From assembly GCA_030688705.1 (NCBI GenBank), contig JAUYJH010000001.1:1-18851 (forward strand): a stretch of DNA of 18,851 nucleotides, given 5' to 3'. The position numbers and the translations under genes are program-made. This DNA is from Deltaproteobacteria bacterium. GTDB lineage: Bacteria; UBA10199; SPLOWO2-01-44-7. Under the pieces are notes generated by a model that made no database searches, was not told where the DNA came from, and saw only the letters and a program-made list of their open reading frames with translations. Below are positions 7,701-15,016 of this stretch, piece after piece; positions within the stretch are counted from its first letter, which is position 1; each line of letters begins with the position of its first letter.

Positions 7701-10700
7701 GTCGATGACAATAGTATCTGTACGGCCGACAGCTGCAATGCCATCACCGGAATCATCACGCATCTCGATATCCCCGCTCCCAGCTATGACGCCTCTTGCG
7801 AAACGTTGAGCGCCTCTTGCGATCCGATCAATGGCTGGGTCAAAACACCGATCGCTCCTCCGGCCTACGACTCCAAATGTGAAACACTCAGCACCTCTTG
7901 CGTTGCAGGCCAGGGATGGATCACAACTCCCATCGCCAAACCTTCCGTCAATGCCTGCCAGACCGTCAGCGATGCGTGTGTTGCCAATCAAGGCTGGATT
8001 ATTACTCCGGTTTCAAAACCTGTGGTGAATGCCTGCCAAACCGTCAGCGACTCCTGCGATCCGGATCAGGGCTGGGTCATCGGTGACAAAACACCGCCGG
8101 CAGGTTTGCAGCCCGAAATCTGCGAACAGGGTAATCCCTCTTGCAATCCTCAAGATGGCTCTTGGTCTTTTGCACAAAAAGCCGACGGATCCTCTTGCGT
8201 CAACAATACCGTTTGTGACGGGAATGAAACCTGTCAAGCCGGTGCCTGTACGGCGGGGACAGCATTGGATTGCAATGACAACAACGATTGCACCGCCGAC
8301 TCCTGCGATGCATCCCAAGGCTGCCAACATACCAGCATTCCGGACGGAACGCCTTTGGCCGACGGCAAAAAGTGTGGCAGCGGTATTCCGGTCTTCTGTC
8401 TGCAGGGAGAAACGGCGCCCTGCAATTTGGCCGATACTTCCAACTCCTGCGTCACCGGCCAAATGCAATGCGCCAATGGAAACTGGGAGGGATGCCAGCC
8501 GATACCGATTGTCGACAATACTTCCTGTGCTGATGCCAATCTCTGCAACGGCGCTGAAACCTGCCAATCAGGTTCGTGCATTGCCGGCGAACCTTTGACA
8601 GCACCCGCGGCTGAAAACTGCCAAGACCCCGCTTCGGCCCAGTGCAATCCGGCGACCGGCGCATGGACTTTCAACGACAGACCCCAGCCGGCCCCCGGCT
8701 CTTGCGATGAACCCGGCACCCTCTCTTGCGTCGGCGATCAATGGATCTATCAGCAAAAACAACAGCCGGCATTGGGAGATCATCAAATCTATGATGCCAC
8801 CAACTGCAGTGTCATCACCCTCCCCTACTGCGGTGACGGCAATGTCGATGCGGCCGATGGCGAACAATGCGAAGGAAACGATCCCCCCGGAGAAAATCAG
8901 GCCTGCATCGAATGTAAAGTGATTGATCTTTCCTACTGCGGCGACGGCATTGTGGATACGGGCAAGGGATTAAATACAGAAGAGTTGTGTGATCTGGGAA
9001 CGGGAAATAATCTCGACACGGGCATCTGCAACAACCGGTGCCAGCCCACCTATTGCGGGGACGGAATCCTGCAAGCACCGAACGGAGAAGGAAAAATGGA
9101 GGAGTGCGACGACGGAAACAAAACCGACGAAGACGGCTGCCGCGACGATTGCATCCTCCCCAGATGCGGCGATTCCATACGAGACTTCAATGAAGTTTGT
9201 GACGATGGCAACCAGAATGGCAAACCCAACCGGTGCAACATTGCCTGCCAGGGGAATACCCCCGCCGTCTGCGGCAATAGTGCGCTTGAAGATGGCGAGG
9301 GATGCGAAGAGGAAATTACCCATCTTCAACCCAATGAGCAATGCGTCCAATGCCAGATTCAAATTGTCGAACTAACCCATCGGGAATGCCGTCTGGGCCA
9401 ATGCATTCTTGCCGACGGAGCCGGAGAGGATGCGTGCGCCGGTGATGCAGATTGCATGGGCGATCCGGGACACAATGAATGCATCAACGAAGCCTGCGTT
9501 GCGGTGCTGGGGCCGGGTGAAGATCAGTGCCAAAACAACAACCAGTGCGTCGCCCCGCCGCCACCGCCGCCACCGCCGCCTCCACCGCCCGGCCCCATCT
9601 GCGGCAATACGATCATCGAGGAGGGTGAAGCCTGCGATGATGGAAACGTGGCGGCAAATGATGGCTGTTCCGAGACTTGCCAAAACGAAGGCAAGGGCAT
9701 GATCGTAGAGAAAAAATCGCTCATTTTTGATTTAGAGAAAACGTGCACTCTCGATACGGCCCCCATCTTTGATGTCTCCGCAGCCACAACCCTCTATCCG
9801 GAAGAGTATCAAAACCAGGTTTTTGCTTTTGCCGGCACCGCCAGTGACGGAGCACCCAAGCTGGGGGCTTTTGCCGTCCGGAACGTCCCTCAAAACTGCA
9901 GATTCACCCCTGTCTATTGCAACCTTCCGGAACCGGTCAAAATTTTGCAGAATGCATCGCTGAACGGTGAACCTGACACATTGATTATCGCCACTGCCAA
10001 CCAATATCATTTCATTCCGCAATTCAACACCACCCTTGCCAATGCCGCTCTCGCCGGGAACGCCTGTTCTCTCAACTGGTTTGATATTGAGGCGGGCAAA
10101 CAGAGGAGTGCTGCAGGGTGTGAAGTTTCAAAAATTCATGCCGTCAAAACAAGAGGGACAATCATCGCCGGTCTCGTTGAAGGGAAATGCACTGGATCAA
10201 AATCGGGAAAATTTATCGGCATCGACCTTTTCAAATTCGATCCGGCCACACAACAGTTCTCGAAAGAGTTCTTCATGCTTGAAGGAGATCAATTGATGAA
10301 AGACAATGATCTTGTCTCCTCCGCCACTCTCGGCATCTCAAAAGATCCCAAACCGGTCATCACACTGATCGCCAAAACCAAAGAGGAGGGCCAACAGGAG
10401 CAGACAACAGTCTATTCCTGCGACAGCGAAAATGGGATCTATGCCTGTGTCAACCCGCAGGTAGTTGCCGGCATGCCCTCAATCATGGTCGATCTCCGCA
10501 ATGTCGAGGAGACGCAACGCTGGGCTAATGAGGAAGAATCCACCCCATCGGAAAATGCGGGAACACTCTGGTTTACAGAATCTTCCGGCATCATGGAATA
10601 TAAGGAGAGCCTCTCCCTGCCGCCGCCTGAAATCGGGGCCATTGCAGCCAACAAAACATTGACCACGGACGAAGAGGAAGGGGAGAATGAAAACCGTGCA

Positions 10701-11750
10701 AATGAAGAAGAGGAGACTCCGGAAGAAATGGCGGCAGCGGATCGCAAACAATATGAAGTAAAGGAACAGAAACCGATCAAACGGGAAGATGGAACAGTGG
10801 CAATCCTGCAGCCGATCGAAACAGCCCAGGACGCCTGGTTTGGAACGGATGGATGGAACGTCATTTTTGCCGAGGAGAATGCCCCAACATTAAAAGCATT
10901 GCGCATCTACACAGCAACAGAGGGGGGCCTGGAAACAGTTCTTTTGGACGAAGAGGTCTATACCGCCGATTCGCAGTTGACCAACATTCACAACAGCGAA
11001 GAGATTTCCTATCTCAAACCTCATGCCTTGCAACCTCTGTTGAGAAATAATTTTGGCGGGGCAGGGCTGGCGGCCTTCTACAATGCCACTCGCGCCGCGG
11101 ACGGCCAAATGAGCGGAAGCGTGATGGCCCTCTATTTCAATTACAACGAAACACCGATTGTAAAAGGAAAGCAGACCGAATTTGACGGGAGCCAAGGCCG
11201 GTTTGTCGCCGATGCAAGAGACCCGATGAAAGATCCGCTCGAATTTACCGTGCATATCCGCGATCAAAAAAGAACCGTTCTGGATCATTGGATGGATGCC
11301 ATTCAACCCGATGTCGAAAAAGGAACTGTAACCATCGCTTTTACCGACAAAGGCGTTCAAGATACAGTGGGAGTGGATGGCAATGTCGGCAAAGCGGCCA
11401 AATCGATAGGAGTTTCCAAGGCCAGCGGCTCCGGCGATGTCAGCTTTCCGATAGAAATTCAGGTCTGCGCCAAAGATGCCGGCGATGCCGAAGGCTGTGC
11501 CACCACCAGTGTCAGCAAAGCCGCCGGTGCCAGCGGAACAATACCGGTTGCGGAGACTCCGGGTGTCACCGTGGAAGGAGCAGAAACAGCAGCCGGCGGG
11601 CCGTCCTACAAAGTCGCCGGAGGGGGGATGTTCTGCTCTCTCAACAAAAACGGAAAAGAGATGCATTGGAACATGTTGGGGCTTTTCTTGGGTCTCCTGT
11701 TCACCCTCTTCGGGGCCCGTAATGGGGCCCGCAAAACCTTATCAAAATGA
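4719..11750 (+). CDS. Giant secreted cysteine-rich repeat protein with MopE-like motifs and C-terminal anchor
   Basis: 2343 residues from ATG 4719. A GTG at 4671 would start upstream of the sigma-54 promoter, and ATG 4707 would leave a 1-base leader, so both are rejected. MNVSKLYSILVFSLFWG... is a signal peptide with probable cleavage after AHA. Residues 25-1655 are cysteine-rich. CDDGNACT..DSC units resemble the Dictyostelium CTDC repeat (PF00526). Three MopE-type metal-binding motifs such as CNDGIDNDCDGTVDE lie near 285, 343 and 402. Myxobacterial disulfide repeats ('CGDG...CDDGN..DGC') span about 1370-1658. A run of 12 prolines is at 1613-1624. Residues 1660-2300 form a cysteine-poor module shared with the next gene. 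It includes an acidic stretch at about 1985-2020 and, near its end, an Ig/cadherin-like phrase (DARDPMKDPLEF). The C-terminus has GGG..C (Cys2306), a membrane helix at about 2316-2333 and a basic tail, as in MYXO-CTERM-like sorting signals. Likely surface-anchored and disulfide- or calcium-stabilised. Ligand unknown. Confidence 0.93.
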   Translation: MNVSKLYSILVFSLFWGMVASTAHADIVPPPPGGGGSCTNTGQSCTPIDTKDACESTTGTLYRCWMGFYYINTCVRNWLNNGTVCTSDGNACTDDICSSGVCTHPNDNTNTCSDGNACTQTDSCQNGSCTGSNYKTCTASDQCHRAGICDPGTGQCSNPPKNDYTVCNDGNACTTVDACIGGTCTGFDPKVCTASDQCHDAGSCNVSTGVCSNPSKANGTACNDSNSCTVNDQCTSGTCSGTTDSRIGTSCSAGTGACQRFGTYICSGGAVICNATAGSPTAEICDNVDNNCDGNVDENVTQACYTGPLGTEDMGKCHGGTATCTNGVFGACIGQVTPGLERCNDGIDNDCDGTVDEDSTNFGQSCTVGVGECAATGTYVCKWNKLGTICSATAGTPAAEICDGLDNDCDGQSDENPVALCTDNNVCNGAETCSGGTCAAGTALDCNDDNACTFDSCDPINGCNNACEADGFSPLEGKFCNGCAVVNCMPGETRSCMLRYANPCKTGQETCNASGNWEDCSSINVANGTICEDGDACTENDSCQTGTCTAGNQLNVDDNNACTTDSCDPVFGVQNVAINPDDDNACTADSCDILFGVQYENISPDDGNVCTNDSCIPSTGPLHANVNPDDNNACTTDSCDPVNGVQYASIDPKIGTACSAGEGLCAGQGNWICDSASGAISCNATTQPDGASCADTDLCNGLETCQSGICTAGASLNCNDNNDCTADSCDTAQGCINEALPVGTPLADGRKCNGIPVFCLPGETQVCNLADTSNSCVTGQMQCANGNWGECQPIPIADNTSCSDGNACTENDSCQTGVCVAGTPLSCDDSNVCNGTETCDPTSGCKGGTPLIVDDNNACTTDSCDPVNGVQYASIDPKIGTACSAGEGLCAGQGNWICNTQSGAVSCNAQAAADGASCSDANLCNGEEVCGGGSCQAGTSLSCGDDNPCNGEESCDPNTGCAEGNPLADRTQVTLFGIINYCDGGLPRVCPASVVDDNSICTADSCNAITGIITHLDIPAPSYDASCETLSASCDPINGWVKTPIAPPAYDSKCETLSTSCVAGQGWITTPIAKPSVNACQTVSDACVANQGWIITPVSKPVVNACQTVSDSCDPDQGWVIGDKTPPAGLQPEICEQGNPSCNPQDGSWSFAQKADGSSCVNNTVCDGNETCQAGACTAGTALDCNDNNDCTADSCDASQGCQHTSIPDGTPLADGKKCGSGIPVFCLQGETAPCNLADTSNSCVTGQMQCANGNWEGCQPIPIVDNTSCADANLCNGAETCQSGSCIAGEPLTAPAAENCQDPASAQCNPATGAWTFNDRPQPAPGSCDEPGTLSCVGDQWIYQQKQQPALGDHQIYDATNCSVITLPYCGDGNVDAADGEQCEGNDPPGENQACIECKVIDLSYCGDGIVDTGKGLNTEELCDLGTGNNLDTGICNNRCQPTYCGDGILQAPNGEGKMEECDDGNKTDEDGCRDDCILPRCGDSIRDFNEVCDDGNQNGKPNRCNIACQGNTPAVCGNSALEDGEGCEEEITHLQPNEQCVQCQIQIVELTHRECRLGQCILADGAGEDACAGDADCMGDPGHNECINEACVAVLGPGEDQCQNNNQCVAPPPPPPPPPPPPGPICGNTIIEEGEACDDGNVAANDGCSETCQNEGKGMIVEKKSLIFDLEKTCTLDTAPIFDVSAATTLYPEEYQNQVFAFAGTASDGAPKLGAFAVRNVPQNCRFTPVYCNLPEPVKILQNASLNGEPDTLIIATANQYHFIPQFNTTLANAALAGNACSLNWFDIEAGKQRSAAGCEVSKIHAVKTRGTIIAGLVEGKCTGSKSGKFIGIDLFKFDPATQQFSKEFFMLEGDQLMKDNDLVSSATLGISKDPKPVITLIAKTKEEGQQEQTTVYSCDSENGIYACVNPQVVAGMPSIMVDLRNVEETQRWANEEESTPSENAGTLWFTESSGIMEYKESLSLPPPEIGAIAANKTLTTDEEEGENENRANEEEETPEEMAAADRKQYEVKEQKPIKREDGTVAILQPIETAQDAWFGTDGWNVIFAEENAPTLKALRIYTATEGGLETVLLDEEVYTADSQLTNIHNSEEISYLKPHALQPLLRNNFGGAGLAAFYNATRAADGQMSGSVMALYFNYNETPIVKGKQTEFDGSQGRFVADARDPMKDPLEFTVHIRDQKRTVLDHWMDAIQPDVEKGTVTIAFTDKGVQDTVGVDGNVGKAAKSIGVSKASGSGDVSFPIEIQVCAKDAGDAEGCATTSVSKAAGASGTIPVAETPGVTVEGAETAAGGPSYKVAGGGMFCSLNKNGKEMHWNMLGLFLGLLFTLFGARNGARKTLSK
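6381..6665 (+). repeat. Four tandem CTDC-type protein repeats
   Basis: Residues about 555-650 hold four consecutive units of 23-24 residues of the form DDNNACTTDSCDPxxGVQ, each with two cysteines two residues apart from acidic/Asn clusters. The third unit has diverged (CIPSTGPLH). The Asp/Asn density would suit calcium binding (inference). Confidence 0.7.
6609..6737 (+). repeat. 129-bp exact direct repeat, copy 1
   Basis: Identical base for base to 7284-7412, offset 675 bp (225 codons, in frame). It covers NNACTTDSCDPVNGVQ through GLCAGQGNWIC. Identity at synonymous positions points to recent duplication or gene conversion. Confidence 0.9.
6849..7123 (+). repeat. Duplicated about 90-residue block, copy 1
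   Basis: Encodes TAG.SLNCNDNNDCTADSCD through CQPIPIADNTS. It is repeated at 8250-8527 with one extra codon in the second copy. The last 101 bases differ at about 8 positions, so this duplication is older than the 129-bp one. Confidence 0.85.
7284..7412 (+). repeat. 129-bp exact direct repeat, copy 2
   Basis: Second copy of the block at 6609-6737. It is followed by a diverged continuation of the same module (GNWICNTQSGAVSCNAQ against GNWICDSASGAISCNAT). Confidence 0.9.
7785..8102 (+). repeat. Four tandem 26-27-residue CETLSxSC...GW repeats
   Basis: Residues about 1023-1128 contain four units, each with an early Cys, a second Cys six or seven residues later (C[EQ]T[LV]S..C), a QGW-like tryptophan, and a TPI/Pro-rich end. 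Units are 27, 27, 26 and 26 residues. They differ from the CTDC and disulfide repeats elsewhere in the protein and I do not recognise them. Confidence 0.75.
8250..8527 (+). repeat. Duplicated about 90-residue block, copy 2
   Basis: Second copy of the 6849-7123 block, with CGSGIPVFCLQGE in place of CNGIPVFCLPGE. Confidence 0.85.
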
Positions 11751-11752
11751 GA

Positions 11753-11786
11753 GGGTAAAATATAAAAAGGGGATATAATTTTACCC
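11753..11786 (+). terminator. AT-rich inverted repeat after the giant gene (weak terminator candidate)
   Basis: GGGTAAAAT (11753-11761) and ATTTTACCC (11778-11786) form a 9-bp stem with a 16-base loop, 3 bases after the stop codon. It lacks a following T-run and the loop is long, so intrinsic termination is uncertain. It could instead protect the transcript's 3' end. Confidence 0.35.
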
Positions 11787-11809
11787 CCTTCATGTCAATT
11801 AGCCTAAAA

Positions 11810-11840
11810 AATCAAATAATCCTCAATACTTGTAAAGTGG
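11810..11840 (+). promoter_or_regulatory. Upstream element of the paralogue: AATCAAATA and TAAAGTGG boxes
   Basis: AATCAAATA at 11810-11818 and TAAAGTGG at 11833-11840 repeat the two blocks found before the 2343-residue gene. TAAAGTGG keeps the same 5-base distance to the -24 element. The outer block lies 10 bases farther upstream and lacks the TTR end of the IHF consensus. Confidence 0.45.
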
Positions 11841-11845
11841 CATTC

Positions 11846-11861
11846 TGGCATATCAATTGCA
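11846..11861 (+). promoter_or_regulatory. Sigma-54 (RpoN) promoter for the 1013-residue protein
   Basis: TGGCATATCAATTGCA has GG at 11847-11848 and GC at 11859-11860 with the required 10-base spacing. It differs from the promoter at 4680-4695 at only two central positions. Taking C11860 as -12 gives a start near 11872, 12 bases before the ATG. Confidence 0.85.
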
Positions 11862-11883
11862 CTCTTTCGTAGTCGGTACTGAT

Positions 11884-14800
11884 ATGAAGAGACAGATTAC
11901 ATACGGTCTTTTGGCGGGGATTGCCTTTTGGGGGCTCACTTCCTTTTCTGCTTATTCTGCTACTAGTGATCCCCCAGATTCCCCATGCGATGACAACAAT
12001 GCCTGCACAGAAGAGGTCTTCGATGGAAAAGATTGTCAATATCGAGATCTAGACGGCAGCGTCCCCTGCTACACCGGCCCCGCCGGAACCAGAAACGTGG
12101 GACAGTGCAAACCCGGCACGCTTCAATGCGTAAAAGGGATAGGGATGGGGACCTGTCAAAATGAAATTCTTCCTTCCAAAGAGCAATGTAATGGCATCGA
12201 TAATGATTGTGACGGACAAACCGATGAGGGTTTTTTTGCCGGCGACGAATGTACTGTAATGCTGAATGGCTGTTCGCAACAAGGGGCAAGAATTTGTCGG
12301 GCCGATGGCTCGGGCGCTGATTGCCAGCCTCTTACCAACATCAAAAAGAACCAATGCGGCATCTGCGACGGCCCCCCTGTTTCCGGTTTGGGAAATGCCT
12401 GCAGCACCCTCGATTTTGTCAGCGGATGCCAGCAACAAGGAACTTTCGCCTGCAATGCCGCTGGCGACGGGATCCGCTGCAATCCCACAACCAATATCGT
12501 TAAAAACGCCTGCGGCGTCTGTGGCGGTCCGGCTATCGCTAATGCCAATCTCCTCAACACCCCCTGCAGCGATGGCGAGGGAAACTGCTCCGGCTCCGGC
12601 ACCTTTCAATGTAATGGGGCCGGCAACCAGATCCTCTGCTCTGCCCAAGCCATGGCCGACGGGACCATTTGCGACGACAGCTACCCCTGCCAAAATCCCG
12701 CAACCTGCCAAGCCGGAAACTGCGTCGCTGGGAGTTCTAAAAACACCAATGACGGCAACGCCTGCACCACAGACTCCTGCGATCCGCAAACAGGTATCAT
12801 TTCGCACACCCCTTTGGCTGCCATCGGCCAGTCCTGCAATACCACTATGAATGATTGCCCGCAGACCGGACTCAATATTTGCAATCTACAATATGGAGCG
12901 ATCACCTGCCAAGTCGCCAACCCCGTCTCCAAAAATGCCTGCGGCGTTTGTGGAATCCACACGCCTCAAGAAACATGCGAAGAGGGGGTAACCGCCCTGA
13001 AACCAAACGAACAATGCGTCGATTGCCAAATCGTTGTAACACCGCCTGTCGGATCCAACTGTTCCTCCAACATATTCGACTGCTCGCGGGCGATCGTTAT
13101 CGATCTTCCGATTACCGGCACACTCAACGATTTTACGATTCTCAATCCCAAGAACTATGACAAAGAGATTCTTGTCTTTGCCGGGGCCAATGCCAACAAC
13201 AATGCCAACAACAGGGGGGGCTTATTCTTTGCCGCCTCTAAAGATATCCCCACGTCGGGGCTGAAATATTGCAAAACAGCCAACGATCCCCTGCAACATA
13301 TTAAAACCGCCAATTTACGCGGTTACGGAGAAAAAGACCTGATTGCCACAACTGAAAAACAATATGCCGTTTTGGCAGACTTTGAAACGATGGCCAAAGA
13401 TTCCCTCGCCCAGGGTTGCCATTTGACCCCTGTCCTTTTATCGGATCCGGGAGAAAGCAGGGGCGCGCCTGATTTGGATCTGAAATTGGAAAAAATCCAT
13501 GACATTGCATCCGTTGCCAACGAAAATAATCTAAGCAGTGTGATCGGAGCCCTGGAACTTAAAAAAGAACAGGGACAAGGCAATAAAAAATTTATCGGAG
13601 TCGATATTTTGTCCGGCATCGGTAACACATTCAAAAAAGATTTCTTTGTCTGGCAAGAGTCGCCGTTTCAAAACAGCGAAAACATATTAAGCCTCAAAAT
13701 CGACGCCGCCAACGGTCTGGCCGATTTCCGCATTTTGGCGACATTTTCATCCCAAGGAGTTACACGGACAGAAAGTTATGGCTGCAGCTTCAGCGCAGAG
13801 GCCCTTTCCTGCACGGCTCCGGAAAAACTCCCCGGCCGTCCGCTGGTCATCGTGGATGAAAAAGACGTTTTGAAACATGTCCAAAACGCGGCCGGAGCAC
13901 CGGTTATCGAAAATGAAAACGGAAGAATCTGGCTCTACGACAGCGGCGAATTCGGCAGAGGGGGAAACGTTGACGCAGATCGGCACCCCATCGAAAAAGA
14001 GGAGGACAAAGGACGCTATACCGGCTTTTTTCCAAAGGAAGAGAGATGGGGACACTATGCCTGGTTTGAACCAGAGGGACAAAACATCATCATTCCGGAA
14101 GAGACCGGTTGCAAAGCGTATCGCGCCGTCATTGAAAATGGCGCACCCATCATCCAGGCGCTAGAAGAAGAAATTTACGGCATTCCAAGCAACGATCCTG
14201 ATTTCGTCTACAATAACCCGCAACTGTGCGGAGAGACCAATCTCGACAACCACGGCGGCAATGATCTGATCGTCATCATGGATAAGGTCAACAGCGCAGA
14301 CGGCCAAATCGTCGGAAAAATTATGGAGATTCTCCCCAACATCAACGAAACGCCGACCAATCTGCTCAAACCGGAACCGTCAAAATGCGGGGAAAATACC
14401 GTGATTCAGGTCGAGGCCGGCGATGTCATGGAAGACCCGCTGCAATGCCAATTGAGTTATTTCAGAACCAAAAGCGGTGAAGATGCCATGGCTTTGGTGA
14501 AAGAAATTGATTGCAAACAGATTATCATCCGGACCCCCTGTTCTTCCCCCGATGGCAGCATCAATGCCACTGCCAAAGCCGCAAAGAGTGCGTCCGGTGA
14601 CGAAGAAATAGCGGCGGAATATGAAGGAGAACACTGCGCCGTTGACGCCGGCGGCGCCAAAAATTGCAAAGGATTTGCCCTGTCGGTGAACAAATCCGGG
14701 AATGTCAGCGCCGGAGCCCCCGGAGTGATAACCCCTGCCACATTAATAGAGGGAGAAGACGGCGACCGGTCCGGATTTGCTTCAAAACTGGTCGGTGGCG

Positions 14801-14925
14801 GTTGCGGCAAATGCGCCATCGATCCCGGACAACATTTCAACCCGTGGGATATGGCGATTTTCGGATGGTTTCTGGTCTATCTCTCGATTCTTCTGGGGAT
14901 GCGCCTGCAAAAAACCAAAAAATAA
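11884..14925 (+). CDS. Secreted cysteine-rich protein with MopE-like motif and C-terminal anchor, short paralogue
   Basis: 1013 residues from ATG 11884. An in-frame TTG at 11857 lies within the promoter and is rejected. MKRQITYGLLAGIAFWG... is a signal peptide, cleaved probably after AYS. Residues 20-383 are cysteine-rich: a CTDC-like CDDNNACT start, one MopE-type motif (CNGIDNDCDGQTDE, 102-115), several KNxCGxCGGP units, and a final 'LKPNEQCVDCQI' matching 'LQPNEQCVQCQI' in the upstream protein. From about 390 to 960 it shares a module with that protein; for example KKFIGVDI against GKFIGIDL, GRIWLYDSGEF against GTLWFTESSGI, SADGQIVGKI against AADGQMSGSV, and VMEDPLQC against PMKDPLEF. It ends in GGGCGKC (Cys974, Cys977), a membrane helix at about 991-1008 and a basic tail. 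Probably a surface-anchored companion of the upstream protein under the same type of promoter. Ligand and fold unknown. Confidence 0.93.
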   Translation: MKRQITYGLLAGIAFWGLTSFSAYSATSDPPDSPCDDNNACTEEVFDGKDCQYRDLDGSVPCYTGPAGTRNVGQCKPGTLQCVKGIGMGTCQNEILPSKEQCNGIDNDCDGQTDEGFFAGDECTVMLNGCSQQGARICRADGSGADCQPLTNIKKNQCGICDGPPVSGLGNACSTLDFVSGCQQQGTFACNAAGDGIRCNPTTNIVKNACGVCGGPAIANANLLNTPCSDGEGNCSGSGTFQCNGAGNQILCSAQAMADGTICDDSYPCQNPATCQAGNCVAGSSKNTNDGNACTTDSCDPQTGIISHTPLAAIGQSCNTTMNDCPQTGLNICNLQYGAITCQVANPVSKNACGVCGIHTPQETCEEGVTALKPNEQCVDCQIVVTPPVGSNCSSNIFDCSRAIVIDLPITGTLNDFTILNPKNYDKEILVFAGANANNNANNRGGLFFAASKDIPTSGLKYCKTANDPLQHIKTANLRGYGEKDLIATTEKQYAVLADFETMAKDSLAQGCHLTPVLLSDPGESRGAPDLDLKLEKIHDIASVANENNLSSVIGALELKKEQGQGNKKFIGVDILSGIGNTFKKDFFVWQESPFQNSENILSLKIDAANGLADFRILATFSSQGVTRTESYGCSFSAEALSCTAPEKLPGRPLVIVDEKDVLKHVQNAAGAPVIENENGRIWLYDSGEFGRGGNVDADRHPIEKEEDKGRYTGFFPKEERWGHYAWFEPEGQNIIIPEETGCKAYRAVIENGAPIIQALEEEIYGIPSNDPDFVYNNPQLCGETNLDNHGGNDLIVIMDKVNSADGQIVGKIMEILPNINETPTNLLKPEPSKCGENTVIQVEAGDVMEDPLQCQLSYFRTKSGEDAMALVKEIDCKQIIIRTPCSSPDGSINATAKAAKSASGDEEIAAEYEGEHCAVDAGGAKNCKGFALSVNKSGNVSAGAPGVITPATLIEGEDGDRSGFASKLVGGGCGKCAIDPGQHFNPWDMAIFGWFLVYLSILLGMRLQKTKK

Positions 14926-14941
14926 TGGGTCGCCATTTTCG

Positions 14942-15016
14942 CGGGGACGACGGGGCTCGAACCCGCAACCTCCGCCGTGACAGGGCGGCGCTACTAACCA
15001 ATTGAGCTACGTCCCC
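14942..15016 (-). tRNA. tRNA-Asp (GTC)
   Basis: Read on the minus strand, all four arms fold: 7-bp acceptor GGGGACG/CGTCCCC, D arm GCTC...TAGC (one mismatch), anticodon stem CCGCC/GGCGG with loop CTGTCAC (anticodon GTC), and T arm GCGGG/CCCGT with loop TTCGAGC. Discriminator base is G, as expected for tRNA-Asp. CCA is not encoded. No intron. The gene is 75 bases, convergent with the preceding plus-strand gene. Its first 10 bases overlap the end of the homing endonuclease gene. Confidence 0.97.

Noticed and set aside
9555..9590. Sequencing-error or slippage signal at the 12-proline run
   Set aside because: Codons alternate CCG/CCA/CCT/CCC and the frame stays open on both sides with consistent repeats, so it is a normal Pro-rich linker.
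14942..15016. Intron in tRNA-Asp carrying the endonuclease
   Set aside because: The tRNA folds as one uninterrupted 75-base gene with an intact anticodon loop. The endonuclease lies upstream, overlapping only the first 10 bases.
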